Source: Polyangia bacterium (GTDB taxonomy: Bacteria > Myxococcota_A > Polyangia > Nannocystales > Nannocystaceae). Taken from it: a stretch of 64,000 nucleotides of DNA. Numbering within the stretch: position 1 is the first letter of the stretch; every line of letters starts with the position of its first letter. The stretch spans positions 106,108-170,107 of the forward strand of contig JAUHWG010000025.1 in NCBI GenBank assembly GCA_030424595.1. Direction: 5' to 3'. Positions 1-9,598 of the stretch are shown here, piece after piece. The notes below the pieces were generated by a model. It made no database searches and had not been told where the DNA came from. It was given only the letters and a program-made list of their open reading frames with translations. Both the position numbers and the translations under genes were made by a program.

Positions 1-2
1 CC

Positions 3-575
3 GCCGAGGACCAGGCCCTGGAGCGTGAGCTCCTCGCCGACCCGAAGGAGCGGGCGGAGCACCTCATGCTCGTCGACCTCGGCCGCAACGACGTCGGCCG
101 GGTGAGCAAGCCCGGGACGGTCCGGGTGCCGCAGGCCTTCGTCATCGAGCGATATTCGCGGGTGATGCACATCGTCAGCCAGGTCGTCGGTGACCTCCGC
201 CCCGAGCTCAAGGCGCTGGATGTCCTCAGGGCCACGTTCCCGGCGGGGACCCTGAGCGGCGCGCCGAAGGTCCGGGCGATCGAGATCATCGACGCGCTGG
301 AGCCTGCCTCGAGGGGCTGGTACGGCGGCGCGGTCGGCTACCTCGGCTACGACGGCGCCGCTGACTTCGCGATCTGCATCCGCTCGGTCGTCTTCACCGA
401 CGATGAGGTCCGGGTGCAGGCGGGGGCGGGGATCGTCTACGACTCGGATCCGGCCGCCGAGGACGCGGAGTGCCACGCCAAGGCGAGCGCGGTCCTGCGG
501 GCGGTGGCGATGGCCCGGGCGATCGGCTCGAGCCCGGCGAACCCGGCGAACCCGGCCGACGACGAGGAGGCGTGA
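3..575 (+). CDS. trpE: Anthranilate synthase component I, C-terminal part (5' truncated by window edge)
   Basis: This is the last 190 residues of the chorismate-binding subunit, which makes anthranilate from chorismate with ammonia delivered by TrpG. The frame is open from base 3. The conserved chorismate-binding blocks are visible: LMLVDLGRNDVGRV, GTLSGAPKVRAIEIID, the GGAVGYLGYDG segment and QAGAGIVYDSDP near the end. The tail (SSPANPANPAD) is built on a 9-bp tandem, AACCCGGCG. The stop lies two bases before the trpG start, and the GAGGAGG ribosome binding site for trpG sits inside the end of this gene, so the two are translationally coupled. A pabB identity is possible on sequence alone, but the trpGDC-FBA context favours trpE. 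Confidence 0.95.
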   Translation, partial: AEDQALERELLADPKERAEHLMLVDLGRNDVGRVSKPGTVRVPQAFVIERYSRVMHIVSQVVGDLRPELKALDVLRATFPAGTLSGAPKVRAIEIIDALEPASRGWYGGAVGYLGYDGAADFAICIRSVVFTDDEVRVQAGAGIVYDSDPAAEDAECHAKASAVLRAVAMARAIGSSPANPANPADDEEA

Positions 576-577
576 GC

Positions 578-1294
578 ATGGACGATCCGCACGATCTTGA
601 TCAGGCGTACCCGCAGCTCCTGGCGGCGAGCGGCGAGCGGCTCCTCCCGAGCCGAGGCTCGCTCCGTCGCCCTGGCGTCCGCGTCGTCGTCATCGACAAC
701 TACGACTCCTTCACCTTCAACCTCGTCCAGTACCTCCTGGAGCTCGGGGCGACCGTCGACGTCTACCGCAACGACACGGTCGAGGCGGAGGCCGTCTTCG
801 CCGACCGGCCGAGCCACGTCCTGCTCTCACCGGGCCCTGGGAGGCCGTCGGAGAGCGGCGTCTGCCAGGCGATCTGCCGCGGGATCGTCAACACCTCGAT
901 CCCGCTGCTCGGGGTCTGCCTCGGGCATCAGACCCTCGCCGAGGTCCACGGCGCGCGGGTCGAGCGGGCGGGGCGGATCATGCACGGCAAGGTCTCGCCG
1001 GTGCGCCACGACGGCTCGGGGGTCTTCGCCGCCTTGCCCTCGCCGTTTATCGCCACGCGCTACCACTCGCTGGTGGTCGCCGAGGAGACCCTGCCGGACT
1101 TTCTCCTGCCGATCGCGCGGACCGAGGACGGCGAGCTGATGGGCCTGCGTCACCGCGATCTTCCGATCTTCGGCGTCCAGTTCCACCCGGAGTCGATCAT
1201 GACGGAGCACGGCCACGCCCTGCTGCGGAACTTCCTCGATCGGGGCGCTGAGCCGACCGCCGAGCAGGCGACGAGCGAAGGGCAGGGGACATGA
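578..1294 (+). CDS. trpG: Anthranilate synthase glutamine amidotransferase subunit
   Basis: Class I glutamine amidotransferase of 238 residues that feeds ammonia to TrpE. The catalytic cysteine is in LLGVCLGHQ and the His/Glu of the triad in FGVQFHPES. The PGPGRPSESG oxyanion block and the N-terminal VIDNYDSFTFNLVQYL strand are intact. The ATG at 578 is chosen for the GAGGAGG motif 8 bases upstream; it adds about 35 residues ahead of the canonical start of the fold, and a GTG at 572 is also possible. The C-terminal residues ATSEGQGT are encoded by the first copy of a repeat that recurs twice downstream. The stop overlaps the ATG of the next reading frame (ATGA). Confidence 0.95.
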   Translation: MDDPHDLDQAYPQLLAASGERLLPSRGSLRRPGVRVVVIDNYDSFTFNLVQYLLELGATVDVYRNDTVEAEAVFADRPSHVLLSPGPGRPSESGVCQAICRGIVNTSIPLLGVCLGHQTLAEVHGARVERAGRIMHGKVSPVRHDGSGVFAALPSPFIATRYHSLVVAEETLPDFLLPIARTEDGELMGLRHRDLPIFGVQFHPESIMTEHGHALLRNFLDRGAEPTAEQATSEGQGT

Positions 1295-1383
1295 GCGGAG
1301 AGACGACAGACGCCGCCAGCCGCCCGGGCGTCGGCCGGTCGCAGGGAGCCGAGCGGGCGACGAGCGAAGGGCAGGGGACATGA
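1291..1383 (+). CDS. Micro-ORF 1 of the duplicated trpG-trpD junction (30 aa)
   Basis: This frame starts at the ATGA that overlaps the trpG stop and reads MSGETTDAASRPGVGRSQGA, then ERATSEGQGT. Its first residues copy the trpD N-terminus and its last eight copy the trpG C-terminus, as expected for a hybrid made by junction duplication. It has the same AGGGCAGGGG ribosome binding site and itself ends in an ATGA overlap. It is probably translated as a relay between trpG and trpD; there is no evidence that the peptide has a function. Confidence 0.5.
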   Translation: MSGETTDAASRPGVGRSQGAERATSEGQGT

Positions 1384-1469
1384 GCGGAGAGACGAACGCA
1401 GCGATCCGAGCGGGCGTCGCCCGGCCGCAGGGAGCCGAGCGGGCGACGAGCGAAGGGCAGGGGACATGA
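1380..1469 (+). CDS. Micro-ORF 2 of the duplicated trpG-trpD junction (29 aa)
   Basis: Second hybrid frame, MSGETNAAIRAGVARPQGAE then RATSEGQGT. It starts at the ATGA overlapping micro-ORF 1 and ends at the ATGA that starts trpD at 1466. Its first ten residues are identical to those of TrpD (MSGETNAAIR). With micro-ORF 1 it gives a chain of three stop-start overlaps, so ribosomes leaving trpG would have to reinitiate three times before making TrpD. Confidence 0.5.
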   Translation: MSGETNAAIRAGVARPQGAERATSEGQGT

Positions 1470-2551
1470 GCGGAGAGACGAACGCAGCGATCCGATCGGG
1501 CGTCGCCCAGGTCGTCCGCGGCGAGGACCTCAGCCGCGCGGCGATGACCTCGATCGTCCGCGAGATCATGGCCGGCGGCGCGACCCCGGCCCAGGTCGGC
1601 GGTCTCTTGGTCGGCCTCGCGGCGAAGGGCGAGACCCTGGAGGAGATCGTCGGCGCCGCCGCGGCGATGCGCGAGGCTGTGATCCCGATCCCGACCTCCC
1701 GCACGCCGCTGGTCGACACCTGCGGCACCGGCGGCTCGGGGATCGCCAGGCGCAACGTCTCGACCGCGACGGCGCTGGTGCTCGCGGCCTGCGGCGTCGG
1801 CACGGCCAAGCATGGCAACCGCGGGATCTCGAGCAAGTGTGGCAGCGCCGACGTGCTCGCGGCCCTCGGCGTCGACATCACGGCGCCGCCCGAGCGGGTC
1901 GCCGCCTGTATCGACGAGGTCGGGGTCGGCTTCCTCTTCGCGCCCTCGCTGCACCCGGCGATGCGCCACGCCGCCGGTCCTCGGCGCGAGCTCGGGATCC
2001 GGACGATCTTCAACCTGCTCGGCCCCCTGACCAACCCCGCCGGGGTCCGGCGTCAGGTGGTCGGCGTCTACGATCCGCGCCGCTGCGCCGATCTGGCGGG
2101 GGCCCTCGGCGCGCTCGGGAGCGAGCGGGTCTTCGTCGTCCACGGCCTGCGCCGCGGCGCCGAGCCGACCGCCGCCGCCGCGGCCGGGATCGACGACCTC
2201 AGCACCGAGGGTCCGAGCCTGGTCGCCGAGTACCGCGACGGCGAGGTCCAGGGCCACGTGCTCCGGCCCGCGGACGCAGGCCTGAGCGAGCACCCCTGGG
2301 CGGAGCTCGCAGGAGAGGACGCGACTGGCAACGCGGCGGCCCTGCGCCGGCTCCTCGAGGGTGAGCGAGGGGCCTACCGGACGGCGGTCCAGCTGAGCGG
2401 CGCGCTCGCCCTCCTGGTCGCCGGTGAGGGCTCGCTCGCGCGGCTCCCCGAGAAGGCGGCCGAGATCGCCTCGGCGATCGACAGCGGCGCCGCCATGGCG
2501 GTCCTGGAGCGCCTCGTCGCCTGCAGCCGTGGTACACCGCAGACGTCATGA
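1466..2551 (+). CDS. trpD: Anthranilate phosphoribosyltransferase
   Basis: Transfers phosphoribosyl from PRPP to anthranilate, the second step of the tryptophan pathway. The PRPP-binding DTCGTGGSG glycine loop, the NVST segment, KHGNRGISSKCGSADVL and the anthranilate-side GIRTIFNLLGPLTNPAG block are all visible. At 361 residues it is slightly longer than usual (about 340), with a short extra C-terminus. The ATG at 1466 is the third of three repeated ATGA sites and the only one that leads into the full protein. The end overlaps the trpC start by ATGA. Confidence 0.95.
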   Translation: MSGETNAAIRSGVAQVVRGEDLSRAAMTSIVREIMAGGATPAQVGGLLVGLAAKGETLEEIVGAAAAMREAVIPIPTSRTPLVDTCGTGGSGIARRNVSTATALVLAACGVGTAKHGNRGISSKCGSADVLAALGVDITAPPERVAACIDEVGVGFLFAPSLHPAMRHAAGPRRELGIRTIFNLLGPLTNPAGVRRQVVGVYDPRRCADLAGALGALGSERVFVVHGLRRGAEPTAAAAAGIDDLSTEGPSLVAEYRDGEVQGHVLRPADAGLSEHPWAELAGEDATGNAAALRRLLEGERGAYRTAVQLSGALALLVAGEGSLARLPEKAAEIASAIDSGAAMAVLERLVACSRGTPQTS

Positions 2552-3348
2552 GTGGCACGTATCTCGACAAGATCCTCGCGGCCAAGCGGGCGGAGCTCTC
2601 GGGGGCGCGCGCCGGCCGATCGGCGGCGCTCAGCGACAAAGAGCTCGCCGAGCTCGGCGCCCGTCTGCCGCCTGCCCGTGACCTGATAGGCGCGCTCCGT
2701 GATCACCGTCCGGGGCCGGCGGTCATCGCTGAGTTCAAGCGCGCTTCGCCGAGCGCCGGGGCGCTGCGCGAAGACGCCGATCCGCGGACGATCGCCACCG
2801 CCTACGCCGAAGCGGGCGCGACCGCGATGTCGGTGCTCTGCGACCGTCACTTCCAGGGATCGCTGGAGGACCTCCGTGAGGTCCGGCAGACCGTCACCCT
2901 GCCGCTCCTGTGCAAGGACTTCATCCTCGAGCGCTGGCAGATCGTCGAGGCCAAGCGGACCGGCGCCGACGCGGTGCTGCTGATCGTCGCCGCCCTCGAG
3001 GCGCCGCTTCTGCGCCAGCTCATCAGCTTCGCCCACGACCTCGGCATGCAGGTGCTCTGCGAGACCCACGACGCCCACGAGGTCGATCGGGCGATGGCCG
3101 CCGGAGCCCGGCTCATCGGCGTCAACGCCCGCGACCTGCGGACCTTTGAGATCGATCTCCAGCTCTGCGTCGATCTCCGCTCGCTCGTCCCCGCCGGCTT
3201 CACCTACGTCGCCGAGAGCGGCGTCAGCTCGGTCGAGGACGCGAAGAAGCTCGCCGAGGCCGGCGTCGACGCGATCCTGGTCGGCTCCTACCTGATGAAG
3301 GCGGAGAGCCCCGGCGACAAGCTCCGCGAGCTCGTCGATTCGTTCTAG
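2548..3348 (+). CDS. trpC: Indole-3-glycerol phosphate synthase
   Basis: Closes the indole ring by decarboxylation of CdRP. The 266-residue TIM barrel shows VIAEFKRASPSAG (phosphate and substrate loop with the catalytic Lys), LLCKDFIL, GVNARDLRTFEIDL and YVAESGVSS. The first residues, MSGTYLDKILAAKR, match the usual family start. It overlaps trpD by ATGA. It is the last gene of the first half of the operon: trpF follows only after a 2.2-kb antisense cassette. Confidence 0.96.
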   Translation: MSGTYLDKILAAKRAELSGARAGRSAALSDKELAELGARLPPARDLIGALRDHRPGPAVIAEFKRASPSAGALREDADPRTIATAYAEAGATAMSVLCDRHFQGSLEDLREVRQTVTLPLLCKDFILERWQIVEAKRTGADAVLLIVAALEAPLLRQLISFAHDLGMQVLCETHDAHEVDRAMAAGARLIGVNARDLRTFEIDLQLCVDLRSLVPAGFTYVAESGVSSVEDAKKLAEAGVDAILVGSYLMKAESPGDKLRELVDSF

Positions 3349-3370
3349 CGGAGCCCGCGAGGGCTCGATC

Positions 3371-4009
3371 TCAGGAGCGAATCGGATCGGAGAGATGTTC
3401 GCGGGGAGACGGGAGTGCCGCCCCGAGCGCATCGGCGCGGTACTTTGCGCCCGATCGAAGATGGGCGATAGGCAAGTGTGTTCGCCTGTCCGGGATGAAA
3501 TCGTAGCCTCGCCCCGGTCGCGTCGGCTGCTTCTGGACTATGCCCTTGTTCGAGAGGATGAGCCCGCGATACTCGATCGTGGGCACCACGGTCGGCCGGA
3601 GGTGGAGCAGGGTTACGTTGATGATCTGCTCCGCGAGGAGCATGCCCCCGTGGATCTGGTGAACCGCGCCCCTTGGGTTGCCCGACTTCAGCTCGCAGAG
3701 CAGGACGACGAGCCGCGAGTCGGGGCTCTGAGGCGAGAAGAGGATATAGTCGCAGAGCTTCGTGCTCTTCGGCACTTTCGTACAGAAGAGCGGGAACAGG
3801 AGCTGATTCAGGGAGGCGATGCTCGAACCCTGGTCGTCCGTCGCGAAGGCTGGGCAGGTCGGCCTGATGATCAAGCCTTTGCCCAGGCCGGTGATACATG
3901 TCTGTCCCGAAGTGCTGCCGGGGTCGTCCTCGACGAGCGAACTGTCGCAACACTTCTGCTCCTGGCTGATCAGCAGCGAGAGCTGCTGGATGAGGGTCGT
4001 CGGGCTCAT
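3371..4009 (-). CDS. Putative PD-(D/E)XK nuclease-like partner of the antisense ATPase
   Basis: Protein of 212 residues not assigned to a named family. Its centre, LCDYILFSPQ followed by LVVLLCELKSGNPRG and AVHQIHGG, puts D87, E106, K108 and Q118 in the spacing of a PD-(D/E)XK nuclease core, with a possible upstream acidic residue at E17. This suggests a nuclease or nucleic-acid-binding role; it is inference, not proof. The start overlaps the stop of the ATPase gene (ATGA), so the two are co-translated. GC is clearly lower than in the trp genes on both sides. A competing frame (3345-3953, same strand) encodes an Arg/Pro-rich shadow and was rejected. Confidence 0.72.
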   Translation of the reverse strand: MSPTTLIQQLSLLISQEQKCCDSSLVEDDPGSTSGQTCITGLGKGLIIRPTCPAFATDDQGSSIASLNQLLFPLFCTKVPKSTKLCDYILFSPQSPDSRLVVLLCELKSGNPRGAVHQIHGGMLLAEQIINVTLLHLRPTVVPTIEYRGLILSNKGIVQKQPTRPGRGYDFIPDRRTHLPIAHLRSGAKYRADALGAALPSPREHLSDPIRS

Positions 4010-5409
4010 TCGCCGTCGAGGAAGAGGCGCGAGTAGATCATCTGCGCGTCTTGGTTGAGCCTGTGGATCTCTCGATCGATCGTCTCGACCTCAAAGCCGG
4101 TCTCGCTGACCTCAAGCTGCTCGCAGAGGCCATCCCGCCCGAACAGATAGACGCCGAGCTGCTCTGGGCGGAGCGTCATCTCCGGCTCGATGCTCAGCTC
4201 GTCAGCGACTCGTCGTGCCTCCTCGCTGTCCTGCGAGAGCATGATCAGGTTGTTCAGCTCCCGGATCAGGTAGTCGCTGTGGGTGCTGATGATCAGCTTG
4301 ATCCCCCGCTGGACCAGCTTGGCCAAGATCCTCGCTACCTTTCGCTGGTTGTCCGGGTGGAGGTTCAGCTCCGGCTCGTCGATGATCAGGCGGTCGTCTT
4401 CCTCTGCGCGGTGGCGTAGGTAGAAGACGAGGCTCGCGAGCGACTTAACTACGGAGGCGGTCTGTTGGATGCGGAGCTTCGCACCAGACGCGCCTGCAGG
4501 ACTGAACTCGAGGACGTTGTGCTCGCTGACGCTGACGCGGCCGCCGAGGATGGTCGACTCGAGCTCATCGGCGAGATCGGCGAGGGTCGACTCTTTTCCA
4601 GCGGTGGACTCTAGTCTAGTCGCCGCGTAGAGCGCGTCCTTGATCGCCGTAGGGTAGCGATCGACCCGTCGAGTGACCTCATCCATCACCTGAGCTCCGT
4701 CGCCCTGTTCGACGAGGCTGCGGAGTTCATCGGTCAGCATCGTTCGTTGCGATGCTAGCTCCTTCGAGAAGGTGTTGATCGCCAAGCGCTCGACTGGAAA
4801 GATCTCGCTTCGGCGGCTCTCCCGGATGAGTCCGTGGATGTGCCCTAGCAGTCCCCGTGTGATCCAACGGCGGAGATTGTCCGCGTCATCTGTCCAGGAT
4901 AGTTGTGTCGTCTCAGATCCACGCAGAAGTGTGCCTTCTTCCATGAGAAATGCCTCAAGGAACACTTTCTGATAAGAGAAGTTCAAGATCGGTAAGAATG
5001 TTCCTTGTAGACGCGGGCTGAACGACGACATCCGGACTCCATGGCTGGAGTCTCTCAGCCGGTGGACATCCTGTTGGAGCTTCACTAGGGTCTTCGCGAA
5101 GTCTTCCTTCGGGGCGCCGAACTCCCCAGCGAGTGAGCGGGCGCACTGTTCTCCGAAATTTCGGAGGAAGTCCGGGTGCTCCAGGACGGGGGCCAGGCTG
5201 TGTTCGTCCTGCGGTCGCGCCAGAAGATCGTCGACCAACTCGGCAACACCTGGGAGCGTGTCGCGAAGCTGGAACTTGTCGAGCGCGTAGACAGCCCAGG
5301 CGAGATACGTCTTCCCGGTGTTGTTCGGGCCTGTGAGGACGATCAGGTCCTTCGAGAGGTCCACCTCTGCCTCGCGGATCGGCCCGAGGTTTTCAACGCA
5401 GAAGAACAT
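4006..5409 (-). CDS. SMC/ABC-type AAA ATPase, candidate defence-system subunit
   Basis: Protein of 467 residues with a split ABC-type ATPase. Walker A is GPNNTGKT at residues 27-34, the signature-like segment TASVVKSLASLVFYL lies near 317-331, Walker B LIIDEPE at 341-347 followed by LNLHPDNQ, and the switch His is in IISTHSDY near 377. The helical insert between them is about 280 residues. There is no TOPRIM domain after the ATPase, so it is not a complete OLD nuclease. The start at 5409 opens directly on FFCVENLGPI, the normal start of these proteins; an upstream start at 5547 would add 46 unlike residues. It is antisense to trp, low in GC (one 60-base line at 4921 is 45% GC) and coupled to the nuclease-like gene, as in two-gene phage-defence modules. 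Confidence 0.88.
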   Translation of the reverse strand: MFFCVENLGPIREAEVDLSKDLIVLTGPNNTGKTYLAWAVYALDKFQLRDTLPGVAELVDDLLARPQDEHSLAPVLEHPDFLRNFGEQCARSLAGEFGAPKEDFAKTLVKLQQDVHRLRDSSHGVRMSSFSPRLQGTFLPILNFSYQKVFLEAFLMEEGTLLRGSETTQLSWTDDADNLRRWITRGLLGHIHGLIRESRRSEIFPVERLAINTFSKELASQRTMLTDELRSLVEQGDGAQVMDEVTRRVDRYPTAIKDALYAATRLESTAGKESTLADLADELESTILGGRVSVSEHNVLEFSPAGASGAKLRIQQTASVVKSLASLVFYLRHRAEEDDRLIIDEPELNLHPDNQRKVARILAKLVQRGIKLIISTHSDYLIRELNNLIMLSQDSEEARRVADELSIEPEMTLRPEQLGVYLFGRDGLCEQLEVSETGFEVETIDREIHRLNQDAQMIYSRLFLDGE

Positions 5410-5558
5410 GCGTCGGTGAGTACGCCTGAGACATCGCGGTTGCGTCAAGAAAAGTGCGCGCGGCTTCGCTCGCCGAGGGTCACGATCGGCGTTTGCTCGG
5501 GCGGAGCAGCCTTGGCCGAATAGCGTGGGAAGGGCGCACTGTGTCATGATCGCCGCCG

Positions 5559-6215
5559 ATGGTCCTCCTCCCTCCCCGCCACCCTGCGCTCAAGGTCTGC
5601 GGCGTCACGCGGGCGGAGGACGTCGACCTCTGCGCGGCCCTCGGCGTCGACGCGATCGGCCTCAACCTTTGGTCGGGATCGCGGCGGCATCTCTCCTTGG
5701 AGAACGCCGAGGCGCTGGTGCGCGGCTGGCCTGCCGAGGGCCCCGAGAAGATCGGCGTGTTCGTCGATCTTCCGGCGAAGGAGGTGCGCAGCCTCGCGGG
5801 GCGCCTGGAGCTCGACATGATCCAGCCCCACGGGGAGCGGCCGATCGAGGACTACGCGGGGCTCGGGATCCCCTACATTTGGGTGATCCGCGGGACGCCG
5901 GAGCTAGGCTCGCTGCGGGTGCCGGATCCGCCGCCGGCGCGGATCCTCCTCGACGCCGCGGTCGCCGGCTTCGGCGGGGCAGGGGTGACGACTGACTGGG
6001 TCTGGGCCCGGGCGGCGCGGGAGCAGCTCGCGCCCCATGAGGTCTGGCTCGCGGGGGGGATCACGACCGCAAACGCAGCTGCCGCGCTCGCGGCGGTCGG
6101 CCCTGCGGGGCTCGATGTCGCGAGCGGATCGGAGCGCGAGGGCGCGCGTCGTGGCGAGAAGGACCGCGACAAGATCGCCGCCCTGGTCGACATCTGTCGC
6201 CGCGTGGGGCTCTAA
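5559..6215 (+). CDS. trpF: Phosphoribosylanthranilate isomerase
   Basis: Amadori rearrangement of PRA to CdRP. The 218-residue barrel shows LKVCGVTRAEDVDLC with the catalytic Cys, GLNLWSGSRR, KIGVFVD, MIQPHGE, VWLAGGI and LDVASGSERE near the end; the catalytic Asp is probably the one in LLDAAVAGFGG. It starts 150 bases after the divergent ATPase start, so it needs a promoter in 5410-5558 or inside the cassette: read-through from trpC would have to cross 2.2 kb of antisense genes. trpB follows after 8 bases. Confidence 0.95.
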   Translation: MVLLPPRHPALKVCGVTRAEDVDLCAALGVDAIGLNLWSGSRRHLSLENAEALVRGWPAEGPEKIGVFVDLPAKEVRSLAGRLELDMIQPHGERPIEDYAGLGIPYIWVIRGTPELGSLRVPDPPPARILLDAAVAGFGGAGVTTDWVWARAAREQLAPHEVWLAGGITTANAAAALAAVGPAGLDVASGSEREGARRGEKDRDKIAALVDICRRVGL

Positions 6216-6223
6216 TAGCGACG

Positions 6224-7470
<1,247 letters not shown>

Positions 7471-7474
<4 letters not shown>

Positions 7475-8292
7475 ATTCTTCCACCGAGAGCGCTCCTCTG
7501 GACGCAGGCGCGACGCGGATCGGCCAGCGCTTCAAGGCCTGCCGAGACGAGGGACGGGCGGCGCTCGTCGGCTACCTCACCGCCTTCGATCCCGACCGCG
7601 AGGGGTCGCTCGCCCGGATCTTCGCCGCCTGCGAGGCCGGCCTCGACGTGCTCGAGCTCGGCGTGCCCTTCTCGGATCCGGCCGCCGATGGGCCGACGAT
7701 CCAGGAGGCGATGGGACGGGCGCTCGCCGCAGGGGCGACGCTCGAGGGCAGCCTCGAGATCGCGGCGGCGGTGCGCGAGCGCTTCGATCTGCCCGTCGTC
7801 CTCTTCGGCTACGCAAACCCGCTCCTCCGCCGCGAACCCGCGGATCTGTGTCAGTCGCTGGTCGCGGCCGGCGTCGACGGCCTCCTGGTCGTCGACCTGC
7901 CGCCCGAGCACTGCGGGATCCTGCGGGATCCTGCGCGCGCCGCCGGCCTCGACTGGATCGGCCTGTGCGCGCCGACGAGCACCGAGGCGCGGATAGGGCG
8001 GGTCCTGGAGGTGACGACCGGCTTTGTCTACGCGGTCAGCCTGACCGGCGTCACCGGGACCAAGCTCGACGTCACGGACCCTGGGCTCCACGCTCAGCTC
8101 GCTGCGCTCCGCGAGCGCGCCGGGATCCCCGTGGCCGTCGGCTTCGGCGTACGCGACGCTCAGCAGGTGCACGCGCTCGCCGGCCACGCGGACGGCGTCA
8201 TCGTCGGCTCGGCGTTGGTCGAGGCGGGGAAGGCCGGACCCGAGGCGCTCGCCGCCAAGATCCGGGAGCTCGCCGCGGGCCTCGCTCGCTGA
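7471..8292 (+). CDS. trpA: Tryptophan synthase alpha chain
   Basis: Splits indole-3-glycerol phosphate into indole and glyceraldehyde-3-phosphate and channels indole to TrpB. The catalytic Glu and Asp are both present in LELGVPFSDPAADGPTIQ; VLFGYANPLL and SLTGVTG are further family blocks. It has 273 residues. A GTG start at 7471 overlaps the trpB stop, so the two subunits are made in step. It is the last gene of the trp operon. Confidence 0.97.
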
Positions 8293-8325
8293 GACGCTCC
8301 TCGGCTGATATCGTCATGGCCTAGG

Positions 8326-9393
<1,068 letters not shown>

Positions 9394-9396
<3 letters not shown>

Positions 9397-9427
9397 CAGC
9401 CCGCGGCAAGAGTCCCGCGCGTTCTCC
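9394..9427 (+). repeat. Dispersed repeat copy A, starting at a TAG stop codon
   Basis: The sequence TAGCAGCCCGCGGCAAGAGT followed by CCCGCGC begins exactly at the stop of the lipoprotein gene. A second copy with one mismatch in 27 bases begins exactly at the TAG stop of the regulator gene ending at 22778, on the other strand. The rest of 9428-9598, between convergent genes, shows nothing recognisable. Confidence 0.8.
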
Positions 9428-9598
9428 AGCCCTCGTCGCCCGCCAGCCCCGAGGTGGCGGTGGTGAACGTCGCCTATGCTCGCGCCGCGATCGTCGGCCT
9501 TCGCGGCTTCGGCAGAGCGCAGTGCCGGGGCTCAACCGACCGTCGAGATCGTCGACGCAGGGCCGGGGCGGTCTCCAGAGGACGGAGGGGCGTGGGCG

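Larger units (their letters stand above)
1259..1510 (+). repeat. Triplicated trpG-trpD junction (three direct copies, spacing 89 and 86 bp)
   Basis: The stretch starting GCCGAGCRGGCGACGAGCG recurs at 1259, 1348 and 1434. Each copy contains the same end of trpG, the ribosome binding site (AGGGCAGGGG), an ATGA overlap and the first codons of trpD (MSGET). The ATGA sites fall at 1291, 1380 and 1466. The third copy continues into the real trpD; the first two open short frames. Copies 2 and 3 are more alike than copy 1, which suggests two successive duplications. Confidence 0.93.

Noticed and set aside
827..2293. 488-residue minus-strand frame across trpG and trpD
   Set aside because: Antisense shadow with repeated Arg/Gly/Ala words; the plus strand has intact trpG and trpD.
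3395..4036. 213-residue plus-strand frame opposite the nuclease-like gene
   Set aside because: It has no recognisable motif, while the minus-strand frame has the LCDYILF and CELKSG core and the ATGA coupling to the ATPase.
4006..5547. Longer ATPase start at 5547
   Set aside because: The first 46 residues are Arg/Ala-rich and unlike any ATPase start, whereas the ATG at 5409 opens directly on the first beta strand.
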